NCBI RefSeq assembly: GCF_000600295.1
Contig: NZ_JEMG01000001.1
Span: 387,459-451,458, forward strand
DNA from: Hylemonella gracilis str. Niagara R
Lineage (GTDB): Bacteria > Pseudomonadota > Gammaproteobacteria > Burkholderiales > Burkholderiaceae_C
Reading direction: 5' to 3'
Length of the DNA stretch: 64,000 nucleotides
Under the pieces are notes generated by a model. That model had not been told where the DNA came from, did not search any database, and worked only from the letters and a program-made list of their open reading frames with translations. The number at the start of each line of letters is the position of its first letter. Within the stretch, counting starts at the first letter, position 1. The translations under genes and the position numbers were made by a program. Shown here one piece after another: positions 16,421 through 26,711 of the stretch.

Positions 16421-17614
16421 TCAGCCGAGTGCCCGTTTGCCCAGGATCTCGAACGCCGGCAGCGTCTTGCCTTCCAGCACTTCCAGGAAGGCGCCACCCC
16501 CGGTGGAGATGTAGCCCACGTCCTTTTCGATGCCGTACTTCGCGATCGCGGCCAGTGTGTCGCCGCCGCCCGCGATGCTGAAGGCGCTGGATTCGGCAAT
16601 GGCGCGGGCAATGGTTTCCGTGCCGTGGGCAAAGGCGTCGAACTCGAACACGCCCACCGGGCCGTTCCAGACGATGGTGCCCGCGGCCTTGAGTTGTGTT
16701 GCCAGCTGCTTCGCCGTTTCGGGGCCGATGTCGAGGATCAAATCGTCGTCGGCCACGTCCGTCGCCTTCTTGATGGTGGCTTTGGCGTCGGCCTTGAATT
16801 CCTTGGCCGTCACCACGTCCACGGGGATGGGCACTGCAGCACCGCGCGCCTTCATGGCCTCGATCACGGCCTTGGCTTCGTTCAAGAGGTCGGGCTCGGC
16901 CAGGGACTTGCCGATCTGCAAACCAGCGGCCAGCATGAAGGTGTTGGCGATGCCACCACCCACGATCAGCTGGTCCACGTTCTTTGCCAGTGACTGCAGG
17001 ATGGTCAGCTTGGTGCTGACTTTGCTGCCCGCGACGATGGCAGCCAGCGGACGCTTGGGTGCGGCGAGCGCCTTTCCGATGGCGTCCATTTCAGCAGCGA
17101 GCAGCGGGCCCGCACTGGCGATCTTGGCGTATTGGGCAATGCCGTAGGTCGAGGCCTCGGCGCGGTGGGCGGTGCCGAAGGCGTCGTGCACGAAGATGTC
17201 GCAGAGCGCGGCCAGCTTTTGCGCGAGTGCAGGGTCGTTCTTCTTCTCGCCCTTGTTCAGGCGCACGTTTTCCAGCATCACGAGTTGACCGGGAGCGACC
17301 AGCACGCCATCCACCCAGTTGGCGATGAGCGGGACTTCGCGGCCGAGCAATTCGCCCAGGCGTTTTGCGACGGGTGCCAGCGAGTCCACGGGCTTGAATT
17401 CACCTTCGGTCGGCCGGCCCAGGTGGGAGGTGACCATCACGGCCGCACCCGCGTCCAGCGCCAGACGGATGCAGGGGATGGACGCGCGGATGCGCGTGTC
17501 TTCGGTGATATGGCCCGCATCATCCTGCGGCACATTGAGGTCGGCGCGAATGAAGACGCGCTGGTTCTTGGCGCGGCCTTGGGCGCAGAGGTCGGAGAAG
17601 CGGATGAAATTCAT
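16421..17614 (-). CDS. pgk: Phosphoglycerate kinase
   Basis: A 397-residue monomeric kinase: [24 protein letters not shown] at the N-terminus (3-phosphoglycerate site), [11 protein letters not shown], the [12 protein letters not shown] nucleotide region, and the C-terminal GGGDTLAAI loop ending in [22 protein letters not shown]. It makes ATP from 1,3-bisphosphoglycerate in glycolysis. Length is normal. It is followed by a strong terminator. Confidence 0.96.
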   Translation of the reverse strand: MNFIRFSDLCAQGRAKNQRVFIRADLNVPQDDAGHITEDTRIRASIPCIRLALDAGAAVMVTSHLGRPTEGEFKPVDSLAPVAKRLGELLGREVPLIANWVDGVLVAPGQLVMLENVRLNKGEKKNDPALAQKLAALCDIFVHDAFGTAHRAEASTYGIAQYAKIASAGPLLAAEMDAIGKALAAPKRPLAAIVAGSKVSTKLTILQSLAKNVDQLIVGGGIANTFMLAAGLQIGKSLAEPDLLNEAKAVIEAMKARGAAVPIPVDVVTAKEFKADAKATIKKATDVADDDLILDIGPETAKQLATQLKAAGTIVWNGPVGVFEFDAFAHGTETIARAIAESSAFSIAGGGDTLAAIAKYGIEKDVGYISTGGGAFLEVLEGKTLPAFEILGKRALG

Positions 17615-17712
17615 GGCGTGAGTCCGGCGTGGGCGCTGGGCGCAAGGCGCGGCGCGTGGGGTGGTGTGAGGTCAGCCCACGATTTTAAGGGGCTGGTCTT
17701 CGCGGCCCGACC

Positions 17713-18042
17713 TCACCAGCCCAGCCCGATGTGCAGCGGCAGGTAGATGGCCATGCCGGTGACGATGGTGCCCAGCACGCCGCGCTTCCAGAAATAGTAG
17801 GCCGAGGCGCCGACGATCGCGGGCAGGCGCGCGTCCTGCCAGGTCCGCAGGAATTCGCCCTGGGTCATCAGGATCTCGGGCGCGATCACGGCCATCAGCG
17901 CGGCCAGGGGCGCGTACTTCAGGCCGCGTCTGAGCCAGCCGGGCAGGGGCAGTTCGCGCTCCGGGATCATGAAGAAGGCGCGGCTGACCACGGTGATCAC
18001 GGTCAGGCCGACGACGGCGATGATGATTTCCAGCGTGCTCAT
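17713..18042 (-). CDS. azlD: AzlD-family small subunit of branched-chain amino acid exporter
   Basis: A 109-residue hydrophobic protein with about four membrane segments. It contains TVITVVSRAFFMIPERELPLPGWLRRGLKYAPLAAL, the AzlD core. The ATG at 18042 lies 10 nt after the azlC stop and matches the family start; residues encoded further upstream would lie inside azlC. AzlC and AzlD form a bipartite exporter, shown in some bacteria to move branched-chain amino acids or analogues. It is the last gene of the def-fmt-azlC-azlD run. Confidence 0.85.
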   Translation of the reverse strand: MSTLEIIIAVVGLTVITVVSRAFFMIPERELPLPGWLRRGLKYAPLAALMAVIAPEILMTQGEFLRTWQDARLPAIVGASAYYFWKRGVLGTIVTGMAIYLPLHIGLGW

Positions 18043-18052
18043 GCGACGACTT

Positions 18053-18910
18053 TCATGGGTGCCGTTCCTCGCGCAGCGGGACTTCGTCACCGGACCTGAC
18101 GCGCTCGCGCTCCTCGGGCGGCAGGCGGCTGTCGGCGGGCACGAGCACGACCTCGGGCACCTGGCGGTGCTTCTCCAGTGCCTCGATCAAGAGGCCCACG
18201 GCCACGGCGGCGGCGATGGCCACCAGAATGTTGAGCTTGAGCGGCAGCGCGAAGGCTGCCACCGCAGCGGTGGCAGCCACGCCCGCCGATATCCAGCTCG
18301 CGCGATCGAACAGCATGGACAGCAGTACGCCCAGCAAGGCCAGCGTGCCCGCGAAACCCAGGCCCCAGGACAGCGGTACCTCGTTCGCCAACAGGATGCC
18401 GGCGATGGAGAAGACCTGCCAGGCCAACCAGTTCGTGGAGGCCGCGCCGCAAAAGAAGGGCAGTTGATCGGGGGCACGGCGCTGGTCCGGGTAGCGTTTC
18501 ATGAAGGCGGCGAAGATCACGTCGCCGCTGAAGTAAGCCAGCCACAGGCGCTGGCGTCGCGGTAGCCAACCAAAATAAGTGCGCCAGAGGCTGCTGAAGA
18601 TCACGAAGCGCAGGTTCACGCAGCTGGCCGTGAGCCAAACCACCCACAGCGGCGCGCCCGCCATGATGAGGGGCAGCGTGGCGAGTTGGGCGCTGCCCGC
18701 GTACACGAGCAGGGACATGAAGATCGCCATCCCAACGCCCATGCCGCTCTTGACCATGGCCACGCCCGTGACCAGACCCCAGGCGCCCACGCCCAAGGCG
18801 GTGCCGAACATTTCGCGGATGCCATCGCGGAAGGCGGGGTGGCGCGTGGTGGTCGCCAGAGTGTGGCGCCAACGCCGGAGGGCGGAAGGGGATGCGGCGT
18901 GGTAACTCAT
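18053..18910 (-). CDS. azlC: AzlC-family permease (branched-chain amino acid export)
   Basis: A 285-residue membrane protein: [26 protein letters not shown] at the N-terminus and [16 protein letters not shown] mark the AzlC family, with about seven membrane segments. The C-terminal 30 residues are charged and extend past the usual end. Its ATG overlaps the fmt stop in ATGA fashion, so it is translationally coupled to fmt. It works with the small AzlD partner just downstream. Confidence 0.88.
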   Translation of the reverse strand: MSYHAASPSALRRWRHTLATTTRHPAFRDGIREMFGTALGVGAWGLVTGVAMVKSGMGVGMAIFMSLLVYAGSAQLATLPLIMAGAPLWVVWLTASCVNLRFVIFSSLWRTYFGWLPRRQRLWLAYFSGDVIFAAFMKRYPDQRRAPDQLPFFCGAASTNWLAWQVFSIAGILLANEVPLSWGLGFAGTLALLGVLLSMLFDRASWISAGVAATAAVAAFALPLKLNILVAIAAAVAVGLLIEALEKHRQVPEVVLVPADSRLPPEERERVRSGDEVPLREERHP

Positions 18911-20004
18911 GGCAATGTGGCGCCCAGCAGGGCGCCGATGCGCAAGGGCGTGCCGCGCAGGAAATCGGCCGCGGCCAGCCGTTTGCCCCCGGCGCGTTGC
19001 AGCTCGGTGATCTGCAGCCGGCCTTGCCCGCAGTGCACGGTGATGCCTTCGGCGCCGAGCGCGATGACCTGGCCGGGAATCGGAGGGGTTTGCGCGCTGG
19101 AGGTGTCACCCGTACCCGGCACTGCGGTCGTGGTATGGGCTTGCCAGAGCTTGAGCACCTCCGCGCTCTGGCTGACGTCCAGCACGGTCTGCGCACCGGG
19201 CGCGGGGTTGAAGGCGCGGATGCGCCGCGCGATCAGCTCGGCCGGGAGGGACCAGTCGATCTGGGCCTCGGCCTTGTCGATTTTGTGCGCGTAGCAAACG
19301 CCTGGTTCGGGCTGCGGCGTGGCGCGCAGTTCCCCGCGCGCCGCCAGAGCCAGGGTACGCACGATCAGTGCGCCACCCAAGACGGCCAGCTTGTCGTGCA
19401 GGCTGCCGGTGCTGTCGTCCGGGGCGATGGGCAGACTCTCCATCAGCAGCATGTCGCCGGTGTCCAGGCCGGCGTCCATCTGCATGATGGTGACGCCGGT
19501 TTCGCTGTCACCGGCCTCGATGGCGCGGTGGATGGGCGCCGCGCCGCGCCAGCGCGGCAAGAGCGACGCGTGGATGTTGAGGCAACCGAATTTGTGGGCC
19601 GCCACGCTTCCGGCTGTGCGTGGTTCGCTGCCCCCCGAGGGGGCGCTTTGCGCATTCGCGCCTTGGGGCGCCCCGGCGGCGCTCATGCAATCGAGCACCC
19701 ACTGTGGCAAGATGAGACCATAGGCCGCGACCACCATCACGTCGGCCTGCGCGGCTTCCAGCGCGGCCCTGGCGGCCGCCGCGTCTTCGGGGTATTTGCC
19801 GTCCAGGCGCAGGCTGCGCGGCTGGGCGACCGGTATGCCGTGTTCCAGGGCGAACTGCTTGACCGGTGAAGCCTGCAGCTTCAGGCCGCGACCGGCGGGC
19901 CGGTCGGGTTGGGTCAGCACCAGGACGATTTCATGCCCTGCCGTGTGCAGGGCCTGCAGGGCCACCCGGGCGAACTCGGGCGTCCCCGCGTAAACCACTC
20001 TCAT
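18907..20004 (-). CDS. fmt: Methionyl-tRNA formyltransferase, with an extra internal segment
   Basis: A 365-residue enzyme that formylates initiator Met-t[19 protein letters not shown] opens the protein; [20 protein letters not shown] (catalytic Asn143 and His145) and [10 protein letters not shown] follow, then the C-terminal tRNA-binding domain. Between WVLDC and FGCLNIHAS sit about 32 residues (107-138), rich in Gly/Ala/Ser/Pro, absent from the usual family layout. The ATG at 20004 is 12 nt after the def stop. def-fmt is a classic pair for N-terminal processing. Confidence 0.93.
   Translation of the reverse strand: MRVVYAGTPEFARVALQALHTAGHEIVLVLTQPDRPAGRGLKLQASPVKQFALEHGIPVAQPRSLRLDGKYPEDAAAARAALEAAQADVMVVAAYGLILPQWVLDCMSAAGAPQGANAQSAPSGGSEPRTAGSVAAHKFGCLNIHASLLPRWRGAAPIHRAIEAGDSETGVTIMQMDAGLDTGDMLLMESLPIAPDDSTGSLHDKLAVLGGALIVRTLALAARGELRATPQPEPGVCYAHKIDKAEAQIDWSLPAELIARRIRAFNPAPGAQTVLDVSQSAEVLKLWQAHTTTAVPGTGDTSSAQTPPIPGQVIALGAEGITVHCGQGRLQITELQRAGGKRLAAADFLRGTPLRIGALLGATLP
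19591..19686. repeat. Repeat-like insertion within fmt coding sequence
   Basis: This 96-bp in-frame stretch encodes the extra Fmt residues. It contains the near-palindrome CCCCCCGAGGGGGC and the phrases GCGCATTCGCGCC and CCCCGGCGGCGCTCAT, which resemble intergenic repeat text common in Comamonadaceae. It is not a copy of the two REP-like elements at 2137 and 10985 but has the same base-composition style. Confidence 0.45.
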
Positions 20005-20015
20005 CGAATTCCCAT

Positions 20016-20540
20016 TCAAGCCCGGGCGCCTTCACGCTCGTTCTCACGTTGCAGCTTCTGCATCTTGGTCTTGATGCGGTTGCGCTTGAGCGGCGAGAGG
20101 TATTCGACGAAGACCTTGCCCATCAGGTGGTCCATCTCATGCTGGATGCAGATGGCCAGCAAACCTTCGCACTCGACCACGCGGGACTGGCCCTCGCCGT
20201 CCAGCGCCCGCACATGCACGCGCTCGTGCCGCTCCACGCCGTCGTAGATGCCGGGCACGGACAGGCAGCCTTCTTCGTTGATCTTGGTTTCGGGGCTGGC
20301 CCAGACGATTTCCGGGTTGATGAAGACCAGGGGCTGGTCGCGTCCCTCGGACACGTCGATGACGACCAGCCGCTCGTGCACATTGATCTGGGTGGCGGCC
20401 AGGCCGATGCCGTTCATGTCGTACATGGTTTCAAACATGTCGGCGATGAGCTGCTTGATGCGCGCATCCACGGTCTGCACGGGCCGGGCCACGGTGTGCA
20501 GTCGGGGGTCTGGGTAAGTCAGGATGGGCAGCAAGGCCAT
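20016..20540 (-). CDS. def: Peptide deformylase
   Basis: A 174-residue metalloenzyme with all three family motifs: GIGLAATQ (44-51), EGCLSVPG with metal ligand Cys92, and QHEMDH with His134, Glu135 and His138. It removes the formyl group from nascent proteins. It starts at ATG 20540 ([14 protein letters not shown], typical for the family) and is upstream of fmt on the same strand. It diverges from dprA across 184 bp that should hold both promoters. Confidence 0.96.
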   Translation of the reverse strand: MALLPILTYPDPRLHTVARPVQTVDARIKQLIADMFETMYDMNGIGLAATQINVHERLVVIDVSEGRDQPLVFINPEIVWASPETKINEEGCLSVPGIYDGVERHERVHVRALDGEGQSRVVECEGLLAICIQHEMDHLMGKVFVEYLSPLKRNRIKTKMQKLQRENEREGARA

Positions 20541-20724
20541 GGTGTGTTTCCTCCGGGGGCCGTATTTTCCGCGCTTTTTGCACGGCATTGCCGGCATGGG
20601 GGCTTGCACGCACACTGGGGCGCATGAACATGCACTTGTTGATGGGTGGCCGGGTCTCGCGCGGCGGTGCGCCCGGCCCCGGTCTGCCCGGCGCGGGCGG
20701 TTGTCAGCCGAAGGGCGCCTGAGC

Positions 20725-21993
20725 ATGGAGCGCGAGGAACTGGGTGCCTGGCTGCGCCTGTTGCTGGCCCCCGGCCTTGGACCCGTCAGCATCCGCCGCC
20801 TGCTGGTGGCCTTTGGTTCACCCGAGACCGTGCTGGCGCAAAGCCCGGCGGCCTTGCGCACCGTCGTCAGCGCCCGGCAGGCCGAGGCGCTGCTCGCCGA
20901 CGCGGACCTTGCGCCCCAAGGCTGGGCCGAGTTGCTCACGCGCAGCTGGGCCTGGTTGCACGCGGCCGACGCGCTGGAACAGCGTGCCATCGTGGCCTTG
21001 GGGGAACCGGGCTACCCCGCCGCACTGCTGCAGATGGAAGACCCGCCTTTTCTGCTGCATCTGATGGGGTGCCTGGACGGCTTGCACGATGGCAGCCTCT
21101 GGACCCATCACCTGACCGAGCGCCGCTGCCTGGCCGTGGTGGGTAGCCGCAACCCCACGCCGCAGGGCGGGCTCAATGCACGGCAGTTCGCGCGCAGCCT
21201 GGCCGAGGCCGGCCTCACCATCGTCTCCGGCCTGGCTCTGGGCGTGGACGGTGCGGCGCACGAAGGTGCGCTCAGCGCGCAGGCAGACCCAGGACCGCTG
21301 CCCCCTTCATCGCCTGACAGTCGACCCGGACCCGGACCCGTGGGCGGAGGCCGGGCGCGTCTCGCGACCGTGGCTGTGGTGGGCACCGGGCTGGACCAGG
21401 TCTACCCCAAGCGCCACGCGGCATTGGCGCGGCGCATTGTCGCGCAAGGGGTCATCGTCAGCGAATACCCGCTGGGCACGCCGCCTCTGGCGGAGAACTT
21501 CCCACGGCGCAACCGGCTGATCGCCGGCCTGTCCTGTGCCACCCTGGTGGTGGAGGCGGCACCGCAGTCCGGTTCGCTGATCACGGCACGGCTGGCCGTC
21601 GAGCTGGGCAAGGAGGTGCTGGCGATTCCCGGCTCCATCCACAACCCGCAGTCCCGGGGCTGCCATGCCCTGATCCGGCAAGGCGCCAAGTTGGTGGAGT
21701 CCGCGCAGGACGTGCTGGAAGAACTGCCTGCCTGGGCGGGCGTGGCAGCCCGGCCTGGGGAGGCGGTCGCAGATACCGAGGCAATCCATGCGGTCGATGC
21801 CGAATCCCATCCGTCAGAGCCGGAAGATGCCTTGCGCGCAGCGCTGGGCACGGACCCCGTGAGTCTGGACGCGCTGCAGGCCCGCACGGGCTGGCCCACC
21901 GCGCAGTTGCAGGCGCGGCTGATGGCCCTGGAGCTGGAGGGCGAGGTGGCGCGCCTGCCGGGTGGTCTGCTGCAGCGCCTGGTGCGGGGCTGA
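20725..21993 (+). CDS. dprA: DNA processing protein DprA (Smf)
   Basis: A 422-residue protein with an N-terminal helix-hairpin-helix/SAM-like region, then the Rossmann DNA-binding core: [70 protein letters not shown] and [12 protein letters not shown]-terminal winged helix covers the last 60 residues or so. DprA loads RecA on incoming single-stranded DNA during transformation. A Pro/Gly-rich insertion of about 25 residues (187-212) interrupts the core. The ATG at 20725 matches the family start. Confidence 0.92.
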   Translation: MEREELGAWLRLLLAPGLGPVSIRRLLVAFGSPETVLAQSPAALRTVVSARQAEALLADADLAPQGWAELLTRSWAWLHAADALEQRAIVALGEPGYPAALLQMEDPPFLLHLMGCLDGLHDGSLWTHHLTERRCLAVVGSRNPTPQGGLNARQFARSLAEAGLTIVSGLALGVDGAAHEGALSAQADPGPLPPSSPDSRPGPGPVGGGRARLATVAVVGTGLDQVYPKRHAALARRIVAQGVIVSEYPLGTPPLAENFPRRNRLIAGLSCATLVVEAAPQSGSLITARLAVELGKEVLAIPGSIHNPQSRGCHALIRQGAKLVESAQDVLEELPAWAGVAARPGEAVADTEAIHAVDAESHPSEPEDALRAALGTDPVSLDALQARTGWPTAQLQARLMALELEGEVARLPGGLLQRLVRG

Positions 21994-22198
21994 GCCGTGG
22001 CTCGGTTGCCATCGAGGCGCAAAAGATGGCGGTTGCGCGCATGTAGGAAAAAACCTGACAAGCCTGTCTCTCAAAACCTTGCAAGCCGCTGTCTCCGAAA
22101 CTCTGTAAAGAAATCCGAAAAAGGATGGGGAAAAAGAACGGGAAAAGGGGTTCATTACCCGTTGTCACACTTCGGGGTTCTTGAATACAGTCCCTCAC

Positions 22199-22663
22199 AT
22201 GTTCGATGTGCTTGTCTACGTCTACGAAAACTACTGGCAGGGCGATGCCTGCCCGGAGTGGTCTCAGCTCGAACGCACGCTGAGCACTCTGGGCTTCGAG
22301 CCCGAGGAGATCGAGGGAGCCCTGTACTGGCTTGATGGCCTGTACGACGCGGTGCAGGGCCAACTGGAGCACCCTGAGCTCCAGCACCCGGCCAGCATGC
22401 GTGTCTATCTGCCGCGCGAGCAGGAGCACCTGGGCGAGGAATGCCTGGGTTACCTAGGCTTTCTCGAGGCTTCTGGCCTGCTGCCCCCGTTCATGCGTGA
22501 AGTGGTGGTGGACCGCGCCATGGTGCTGCCCTCCGAGTACCTGTCGCGCGAGATGCTGCGCCTGATCCTGCGCATGGCTTACTGGAGCTTCGGTACCGAG
22601 CCGCAGGAGCATCTGGTGCTCAACGAACTGTCCGACGACGGCGTGCTGCGCGTGCTGCACTGA
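22199..22663 (+). CDS. smg: Smg (DUF494) family protein
   Basis: A 154-residue acidic protein beginning MFDVLVYVYENYW, the Smg signature, followed by a helical domain with LEASGLLPPFMREVVVDRAM and ending in VLNELSDDGVLRVLH. Function is unknown. It lies downstream of dprA as in enterobacteria. The ATG at 22199 matches family starts. The 205 bp after dprA is AT-richer and may contain a separate promoter. Confidence 0.88.
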   Translation: MFDVLVYVYENYWQGDACPEWSQLERTLSTLGFEPEEIEGALYWLDGLYDAVQGQLEHPELQHPASMRVYLPREQEHLGEECLGYLGFLEASGLLPPFMREVVVDRAMVLPSEYLSREMLRLILRMAYWSFGTEPQEHLVLNELSDDGVLRVLH

Positions 22664-22820
22664 GGCGGCACCCAGGCGCCGAGCCTGCCGGGCCCCTGCC
22701 TGCAGTACCCGGCGCGAAGAGGGCTGAATCCCATGGGGGCTTGCCGGCCAGTGGGCGGTGGCAGGGCGGATAAAATCGAAGGCTGTCCGAACTGTCAACC
22801 AATTTCCCCAGGGGAACCCC

Positions 22821-23885
22821 ATGCCGCTCGTTTCCATGCGCGAACTGCTGGACCATGCCGCCGAAAACGGCTATGGCATTCCGGCCTTCAACGTCAACAA
22901 CCTGGAGCAGGTGCAAGCCGTGATGGCTGCCGCGGATGAAGTGAGCGCTCCCGTCATCCTGCAGGCCAGCGCTGGCGCGCGCAAGTATGCGGGCGAACCT
23001 TTCATCAAGCACCTGATCCAGGCGGCGGTGGAAGCCTACCCGCACATCCCCCTGGTCATGCACCAGGACCATGGCACCACGCCCAAGGTCTGCGAAGGCG
23101 CGATCGCCCTGGGCTTCGGCTCGGTGATGATGGACGGCTCGCTCAAGGAAGACGGCAAGACCCCGGCCGACTTTGCCTACAACGTGGACGTGACGCGCAA
23201 GGTCGTGGACATGGCGCACAAGGTGGGCGTTACCGTCGAAGGTGAACTTGGCTGCCTGGGCAATCTGGAAACCGGCGAAGCCGGCGAAGAAGACGGCATC
23301 GGTGCCGAAGGCAAGCTGGACCACAGCCAGTTGCTGACCGACCCCGAGGAAGCCGCCCAGTTCGTGAAAGCGACCCAGCTCGACGCCCTGGCCATCGCCA
23401 TCGGCACCAGCCACGGCGCTTACAAATTCAGCCGCCCGCCCACCGGTGACATTTTGGCCATCAGCCGCGTGAAGGAGATCCACGCCCGCATTCCCAACAC
23501 CCATCTGGTGATGCACGGCTCGTCCTCCGTGCCGCAGGAACTGCTGGCCATCATCAACCAGTACGGCGGCAAGATGAAGGAAACCTACGGCGTGCCGGTG
23601 GCCGAGATCCAGGAAGCCATCAAGCACGGCGTGCGCAAGATCAACATCGACACCGACATCCGCCTGGCCATGACCGGCGCGGTGCGCAAGTTCCTGGCCG
23701 AGAACCCCGACAAGTTCGACGCCCGCGAATGGCTCAAGCCCGCGCGCGAAGCCGCCAAGCTGGTCTGCAAGGCGCGTTACCTGGAATTCGGCTGCGAAGG
23801 TCAGGGCGCCAAGGTCAAGAGCCAGGGCCTGGCCGTCATGGCACAGAAGTACGCCAAGGGCCAGTTGGCACAGGTCGTGCATTGA
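22821..23885 (+). CDS. fba: Fructose-bisphosphate aldolase, class II
   Basis: A 354-residue zinc aldolase of the CbbA/Fba type. [16 protein letters not shown] is at the N-terminus, and VMHQDHG carries a metal-binding His with the adjacent catalytic Asp. Later motifs are [35 protein letters not shown] and [18 protein letters not shown]. It cleaves fructose-1,6-bisphosphate. An AGGGGAA ribosome site supports the ATG at 22821. A clear terminator follows. Confidence 0.95.
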   Translation: MPLVSMRELLDHAAENGYGIPAFNVNNLEQVQAVMAAADEVSAPVILQASAGARKYAGEPFIKHLIQAAVEAYPHIPLVMHQDHGTTPKVCEGAIALGFGSVMMDGSLKEDGKTPADFAYNVDVTRKVVDMAHKVGVTVEGELGCLGNLETGEAGEEDGIGAEGKLDHSQLLTDPEEAAQFVKATQLDALAIAIGTSHGAYKFSRPPTGDILAISRVKEIHARIPNTHLVMHGSSSVPQELLAIINQYGGKMKETYGVPVAEIQEAIKHGVRKINIDTDIRLAMTGAVRKFLAENPDKFDAREWLKPAREAAKLVCKARYLEFGCEGQGAKVKSQGLAVMAQKYAKGQLAQVVH

Positions 23886-23922
23886 GCACAGGCCCCAGCC
23901 CGCGCCGCTTGCGATAATCCAC

Positions 23923-23952
23923 AGCCCGGCAGCGCGCCGGGCTTTTTCTTTT
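23923..23952 (+). terminator. Rho-independent terminator after fba
   Basis: An 8-bp perfect stem AGCCCGGC/GCCGGGCT with a 5-nt loop, followed by TTTTCTTTT. It lies 38 bp past the fba stop and ends just before purC. A GATAAT at 23913-23918 overlaps its 5' side and may be the -10 of a purC promoter reading through the hairpin. Confidence 0.85.
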
Positions 23953-23966
23953 CCGGGAACCTGTTC

Positions 23967-24878
23967 ATGACCAGCGCCCTGCACACTTCCAGCCTCCGAT
24001 CCCTGCCTCTACTTGCGCGCGGCAAGGTGCGTGACAACTACGCCGTGGGCGAAGACCGCATCCTCATGGTCGCGTCCGACCGCATCAGCGCCTTCGACGT
24101 GATCATGGGCGAGCCCATCCCGGGCAAGGGCGAACTGCTGACGAAGATGGCGCTGTTCTGGTTCGGCAAGCTCGGCCACATCGTGCCCAACCACCTCACG
24201 GGCGAGGCACCCGAAAGCGTGGTTCAGCCCGACGAAGTGGCGCAAGTCCAGGGCCGCGCCATGCTGGTCCAGCGCCTCAAGCCGATTCCGGTCGAGGCCG
24301 TGGTACGCGGTTACCTCGCGGGCAGCGGCTGGAAGGAATACCAGGAATCGCAGGCCGTCTGTGGCGTGAAGCTGCCGACCGGGTTGAAGAACGCCAGCAA
24401 GCTGCCCGAGCCCATCTACACGCCCGCGCACAAGGCCGAGATGGGCGAGCACGACGAGAACATCAGCTTCGAGAAAACCGTGGAACTCATCGGCGCCGAA
24501 CTCGCGGCCAAGATCCGTGACGTTTCCATCGCCCTCTACAAGACTGCGAGCGAGATCGCCTTGAAGAAGGGCATCATCATTGCCGACACCAAGTTCGAAT
24601 TCGGTCTCGACCCGCAAGGTCGGCTGGTGCTGATGGACGAGGTGCTGACACCCGACTCCTCGCGCTACTGGCCGGTCGAAGGGTATGAACAGGCGTTCAA
24701 GCAAGGCGCCAACCCGCCCAGCTACGACAAGCAGTTCCTGCGCGATTGGCTGGAGCAGGCCCAGGTGGATGGCCAGCCCTGGGGCAAGACGCCCCCCGCG
24801 CCGACCTTGCCCGCCGAGGTGATCGCGCAGACCGCTGCCAAATACCAGGAGGCGCTGACCCGCCTCACGGGTGCCTGA
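23967..24878 (+). CDS. purC: Phosphoribosylaminoimidazole-succinocarboxamide synthase
   Basis: A 303-residue SAICAR synthetase of the longer eukaryote-like/proteobacterial type: [60 protein letters not shown] and [15 protein letters not shown]. It joins aspartate to CAIR in purine synthesis. purE and purK lie 1.8 kb downstream, separated by map and a divergent thioredoxin gene. Confidence 0.95.
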   Translation: MTSALHTSSLRSLPLLARGKVRDNYAVGEDRILMVASDRISAFDVIMGEPIPGKGELLTKMALFWFGKLGHIVPNHLTGEAPESVVQPDEVAQVQGRAMLVQRLKPIPVEAVVRGYLAGSGWKEYQESQAVCGVKLPTGLKNASKLPEPIYTPAHKAEMGEHDENISFEKTVELIGAELAAKIRDVSIALYKTASEIALKKGIIIADTKFEFGLDPQGRLVLMDEVLTPDSSRYWPVEGYEQAFKQGANPPSYDKQFLRDWLEQAQVDGQPWGKTPPAPTLPAEVIAQTAAKYQEALTRLTGA

Positions 24879-24920
24879 ACACCGACCATTGACGCCATCG
24901 ATACATCCGCAGGAGCACAC

Positions 24921-25667
24921 ATGACCATTGAAACGCAGGAAGACCTGGAAGGGCTGCGCCGCGTGGGCCGCGCGGTGGCCATTGTGCGCGACGAAATGCT
25001 GACCCGTGCCCAACCCGGCATGACCACGCGTGAGCTGGACGCGATCGGCGAGCAGGTGCTGGCGCGCCAAGGCGTGCGTTCCGCTCCGCGCCTGGTGTAC
25101 GACTTTCCGGGCGCCACCTGCATCAGCGTCAACGAAGAAGCGGCGCATGGCGTGCCCGGGGACCGGGTGCTCCAGGCCGGTGATGTGTTGAACGTGGACG
25201 TGTCGGCCGAGTTGGGCGGTTATTTCGCCGACACCGGTGGTACCACCGTGATCCCGACCGCTTCCGCGCAGAAGACCCGCCTGTGCCACGCCACGCGCGA
25301 GGCGCTGTCGAACGCCTTGCGCGTCGTGAGGGCCGGGCGTCCGATCCGCGACGTGGGCGCGGCCATCGAGCAGACGGCCCGGCGATATGGATTTCGCGTG
25401 ATCGAAAACCTCTGCGGCCACGGCGTCGGCCGCTCCCTGCACGAGGAACCGGAGTACATCCCGGGTTACTTCGACCGCACGGACACGCGGCTGTTCCAGG
25501 AGGGCATGGTGATCGCCATCGAGCCTTTCCTGTCGACCAAGAGCCGCATGGTGACGGAGGCGGAGGATGGCTGGACCCTGGTGGGCGTGCCGGGCAATCT
25601 GTCGGCTCAGTTCGAGCACACCCTGGTCGTCACGCGCGGCGAGCCCATCGTGCTGACGCTGCATTGA
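24921..25667 (+). CDS. map: Type I methionine aminopeptidase (secondary paralogue)
   Basis: A 248-residue pita-bread metallopeptidase. The five metal ligands are visible: Asp93 and Asp104 (VDVSAELGGYFADTGG), His167 (GHGVGRSLHEEP), Glu201 (IEPFL) and Glu232 (AQFEHTLVV). SAELGGYFAD departs from the VD(V/I)T-x-x-KDGYHGD pattern of essential Map, so this is probably an accessory copy, with the essential one expected elsewhere near rpsB. Substrate range may differ. Confidence 0.87.
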   Translation: MTIETQEDLEGLRRVGRAVAIVRDEMLTRAQPGMTTRELDAIGEQVLARQGVRSAPRLVYDFPGATCISVNEEAAHGVPGDRVLQAGDVLNVDVSAELGGYFADTGGTTVIPTASAQKTRLCHATREALSNALRVVRAGRPIRDVGAAIEQTARRYGFRVIENLCGHGVGRSLHEEPEYIPGYFDRTDTRLFQEGMVIAIEPFLSTKSRMVTEAEDGWTLVGVPGNLSAQFEHTLVVTRGEPIVLTLH

Positions 25668-25668
25668 C

Positions 25669-25690
25669 AAGGGCGTCCAAGGACGCCCTT
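25669..25690. terminator. Hairpin between convergent map and thioredoxin genes
   Basis: A 10-bp perfect inverted repeat AAGGGCGTCC/GGACGCCCTT separated by AA starts just after the map stop. The innermost pairs must open to form a loop. There is no T run on either side, so it may be a bidirectional pause or transcript end rather than a full intrinsic terminator. Confidence 0.5.
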
Positions 25691-25719
25691 GCGCGAGGCC
25701 TGAGACTGACTTGCCGGGC

Positions 25720-26682
25720 TCAGTTCAGCGCCATGCTGAGCTTGCGCCGGTAGCTGGACACCATGGCCGCTTGTTCGTCCTGTTGCACTGTGGCGTGGCC
25801 TGCTAGTTCGATGCCGCCTGCGCTCTTGCCGCTGGCTGCCTCAGCGCCTTTGTCTTTCGGTGCGGGCGGTGTGAGCAATTCAAGGATGGCGATGTAAGTC
25901 TTGCGCGGCGCCTCGTCCGCCCATTTCTTGTCGCGCATGATGATTTCGAGCAGCTCGTCCAGCGCGGCGGCCCATTCCTGCATGGCGATCAGCACCCTGG
26001 CCTTGGCGAAGCGGGCGTCAAAGTCGCGCTTGTTGGCCGCGATGCGCGCGTCGAAGCTCTCCAAGGGCTGCTGGGCCTGCGGGTCGCGGGTCACGAATTC
26101 CAGTGCGTTCAACCATTGACGCAGGGCCTCGAATTGCAGTGGCACGGGAATGCGCGTCAGCGTGGGAGCCAGCACGGTGGAGGCCTGCTCCAGCTCACCC
26201 GCGCTGATCAACAGCTTGGCGTAGTCGTAACGCAGGGTGTCGTTGCCAGGGTCGGCCTGGAAGGCCTCACTCAAGCGGGCCAGGGCGCCGTCGATGTCAC
26301 CGGCTTCCAGCGCCTCCTGGGCTTCCTCGGCCTCGGCCTGGGCGGCCAGCTCATTCTCGCCGGGCAGGTGCTTGTCCAGGAACTCGCGCAGCTTGCCCTC
26401 GGGCAGCGCGCCCATGAACCCATCGACGGGACGGCCACCGATCATCAAGATGCAGGTCGGGATGCTGCGGATGCCGAAGGCTCCGGCCAGTTCCTGCTGT
26501 TCGTCGGAATTGACCTTGGCCAGGGTGAAGCGCCCGCCATAGGCGACTTCCAGTTTCTCCAGGATGGGGCTGAGCGACTTGCAGGGGCCGCACCAGGGCG
26601 CCCAGAAGTCCAGCAGCACGGGCGTGGTCTGGGAAGCGAGGATGACCTCGGTCTCGAAGTTGTCGGCGGTGATGTCGAGCAT
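25720..26682 (-). CDS. cnoX: CnoX/YbbN-like thioredoxin-TPR co-chaperone
   Basis: A 320-residue protein with an N-terminal thioredoxin domain (LLDFWAPWCGPCKSLSP, Cys31/Cys34; cis-Pro segment IRSIPT) and a C-terminal TPR-like helical region from about residue 115 on. CnoX proteins hold chlorine-oxidised substrates and deliver them to GroEL. Escherichia coli CnoX lacks the first active-site Cys, whereas this one keeps an intact CGPC pair and so should be redox-active. It is divergent from purE with only 29 bp between the starts. Confidence 0.85.
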   Translation of the reverse strand: MLDITADNFETEVILASQTTPVLLDFWAPWCGPCKSLSPILEKLEVAYGGRFTLAKVNSDEQQELAGAFGIRSIPTCILMIGGRPVDGFMGALPEGKLREFLDKHLPGENELAAQAEAEEAQEALEAGDIDGALARLSEAFQADPGNDTLRYDYAKLLISAGELEQASTVLAPTLTRIPVPLQFEALRQWLNALEFVTRDPQAQQPLESFDARIAANKRDFDARFAKARVLIAMQEWAAALDELLEIIMRDKKWADEAPRKTYIAILELLTPPAPKDKGAEAASGKSAGGIELAGHATVQQDEQAAMVSSYRRKLSMALN

Positions 26683-26697
26683 GGGAGGACGGCAGGG

Positions 26698-26703
26698 GAT
26701 AAT
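26698..26703 (+). promoter_or_regulatory. Candidate -10 element of purE
   Basis: GATAAT lies 8 nt before the purE ATG, which would place transcription start at or next to the start codon (leaderless or nearly so). No good -35 is visible at the right spacing. The same GATAAT hexamer occurs before potG (4994) and purC (23913). Confidence 0.3.
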
Positions 26704-26711
26704 CGGGGCTT

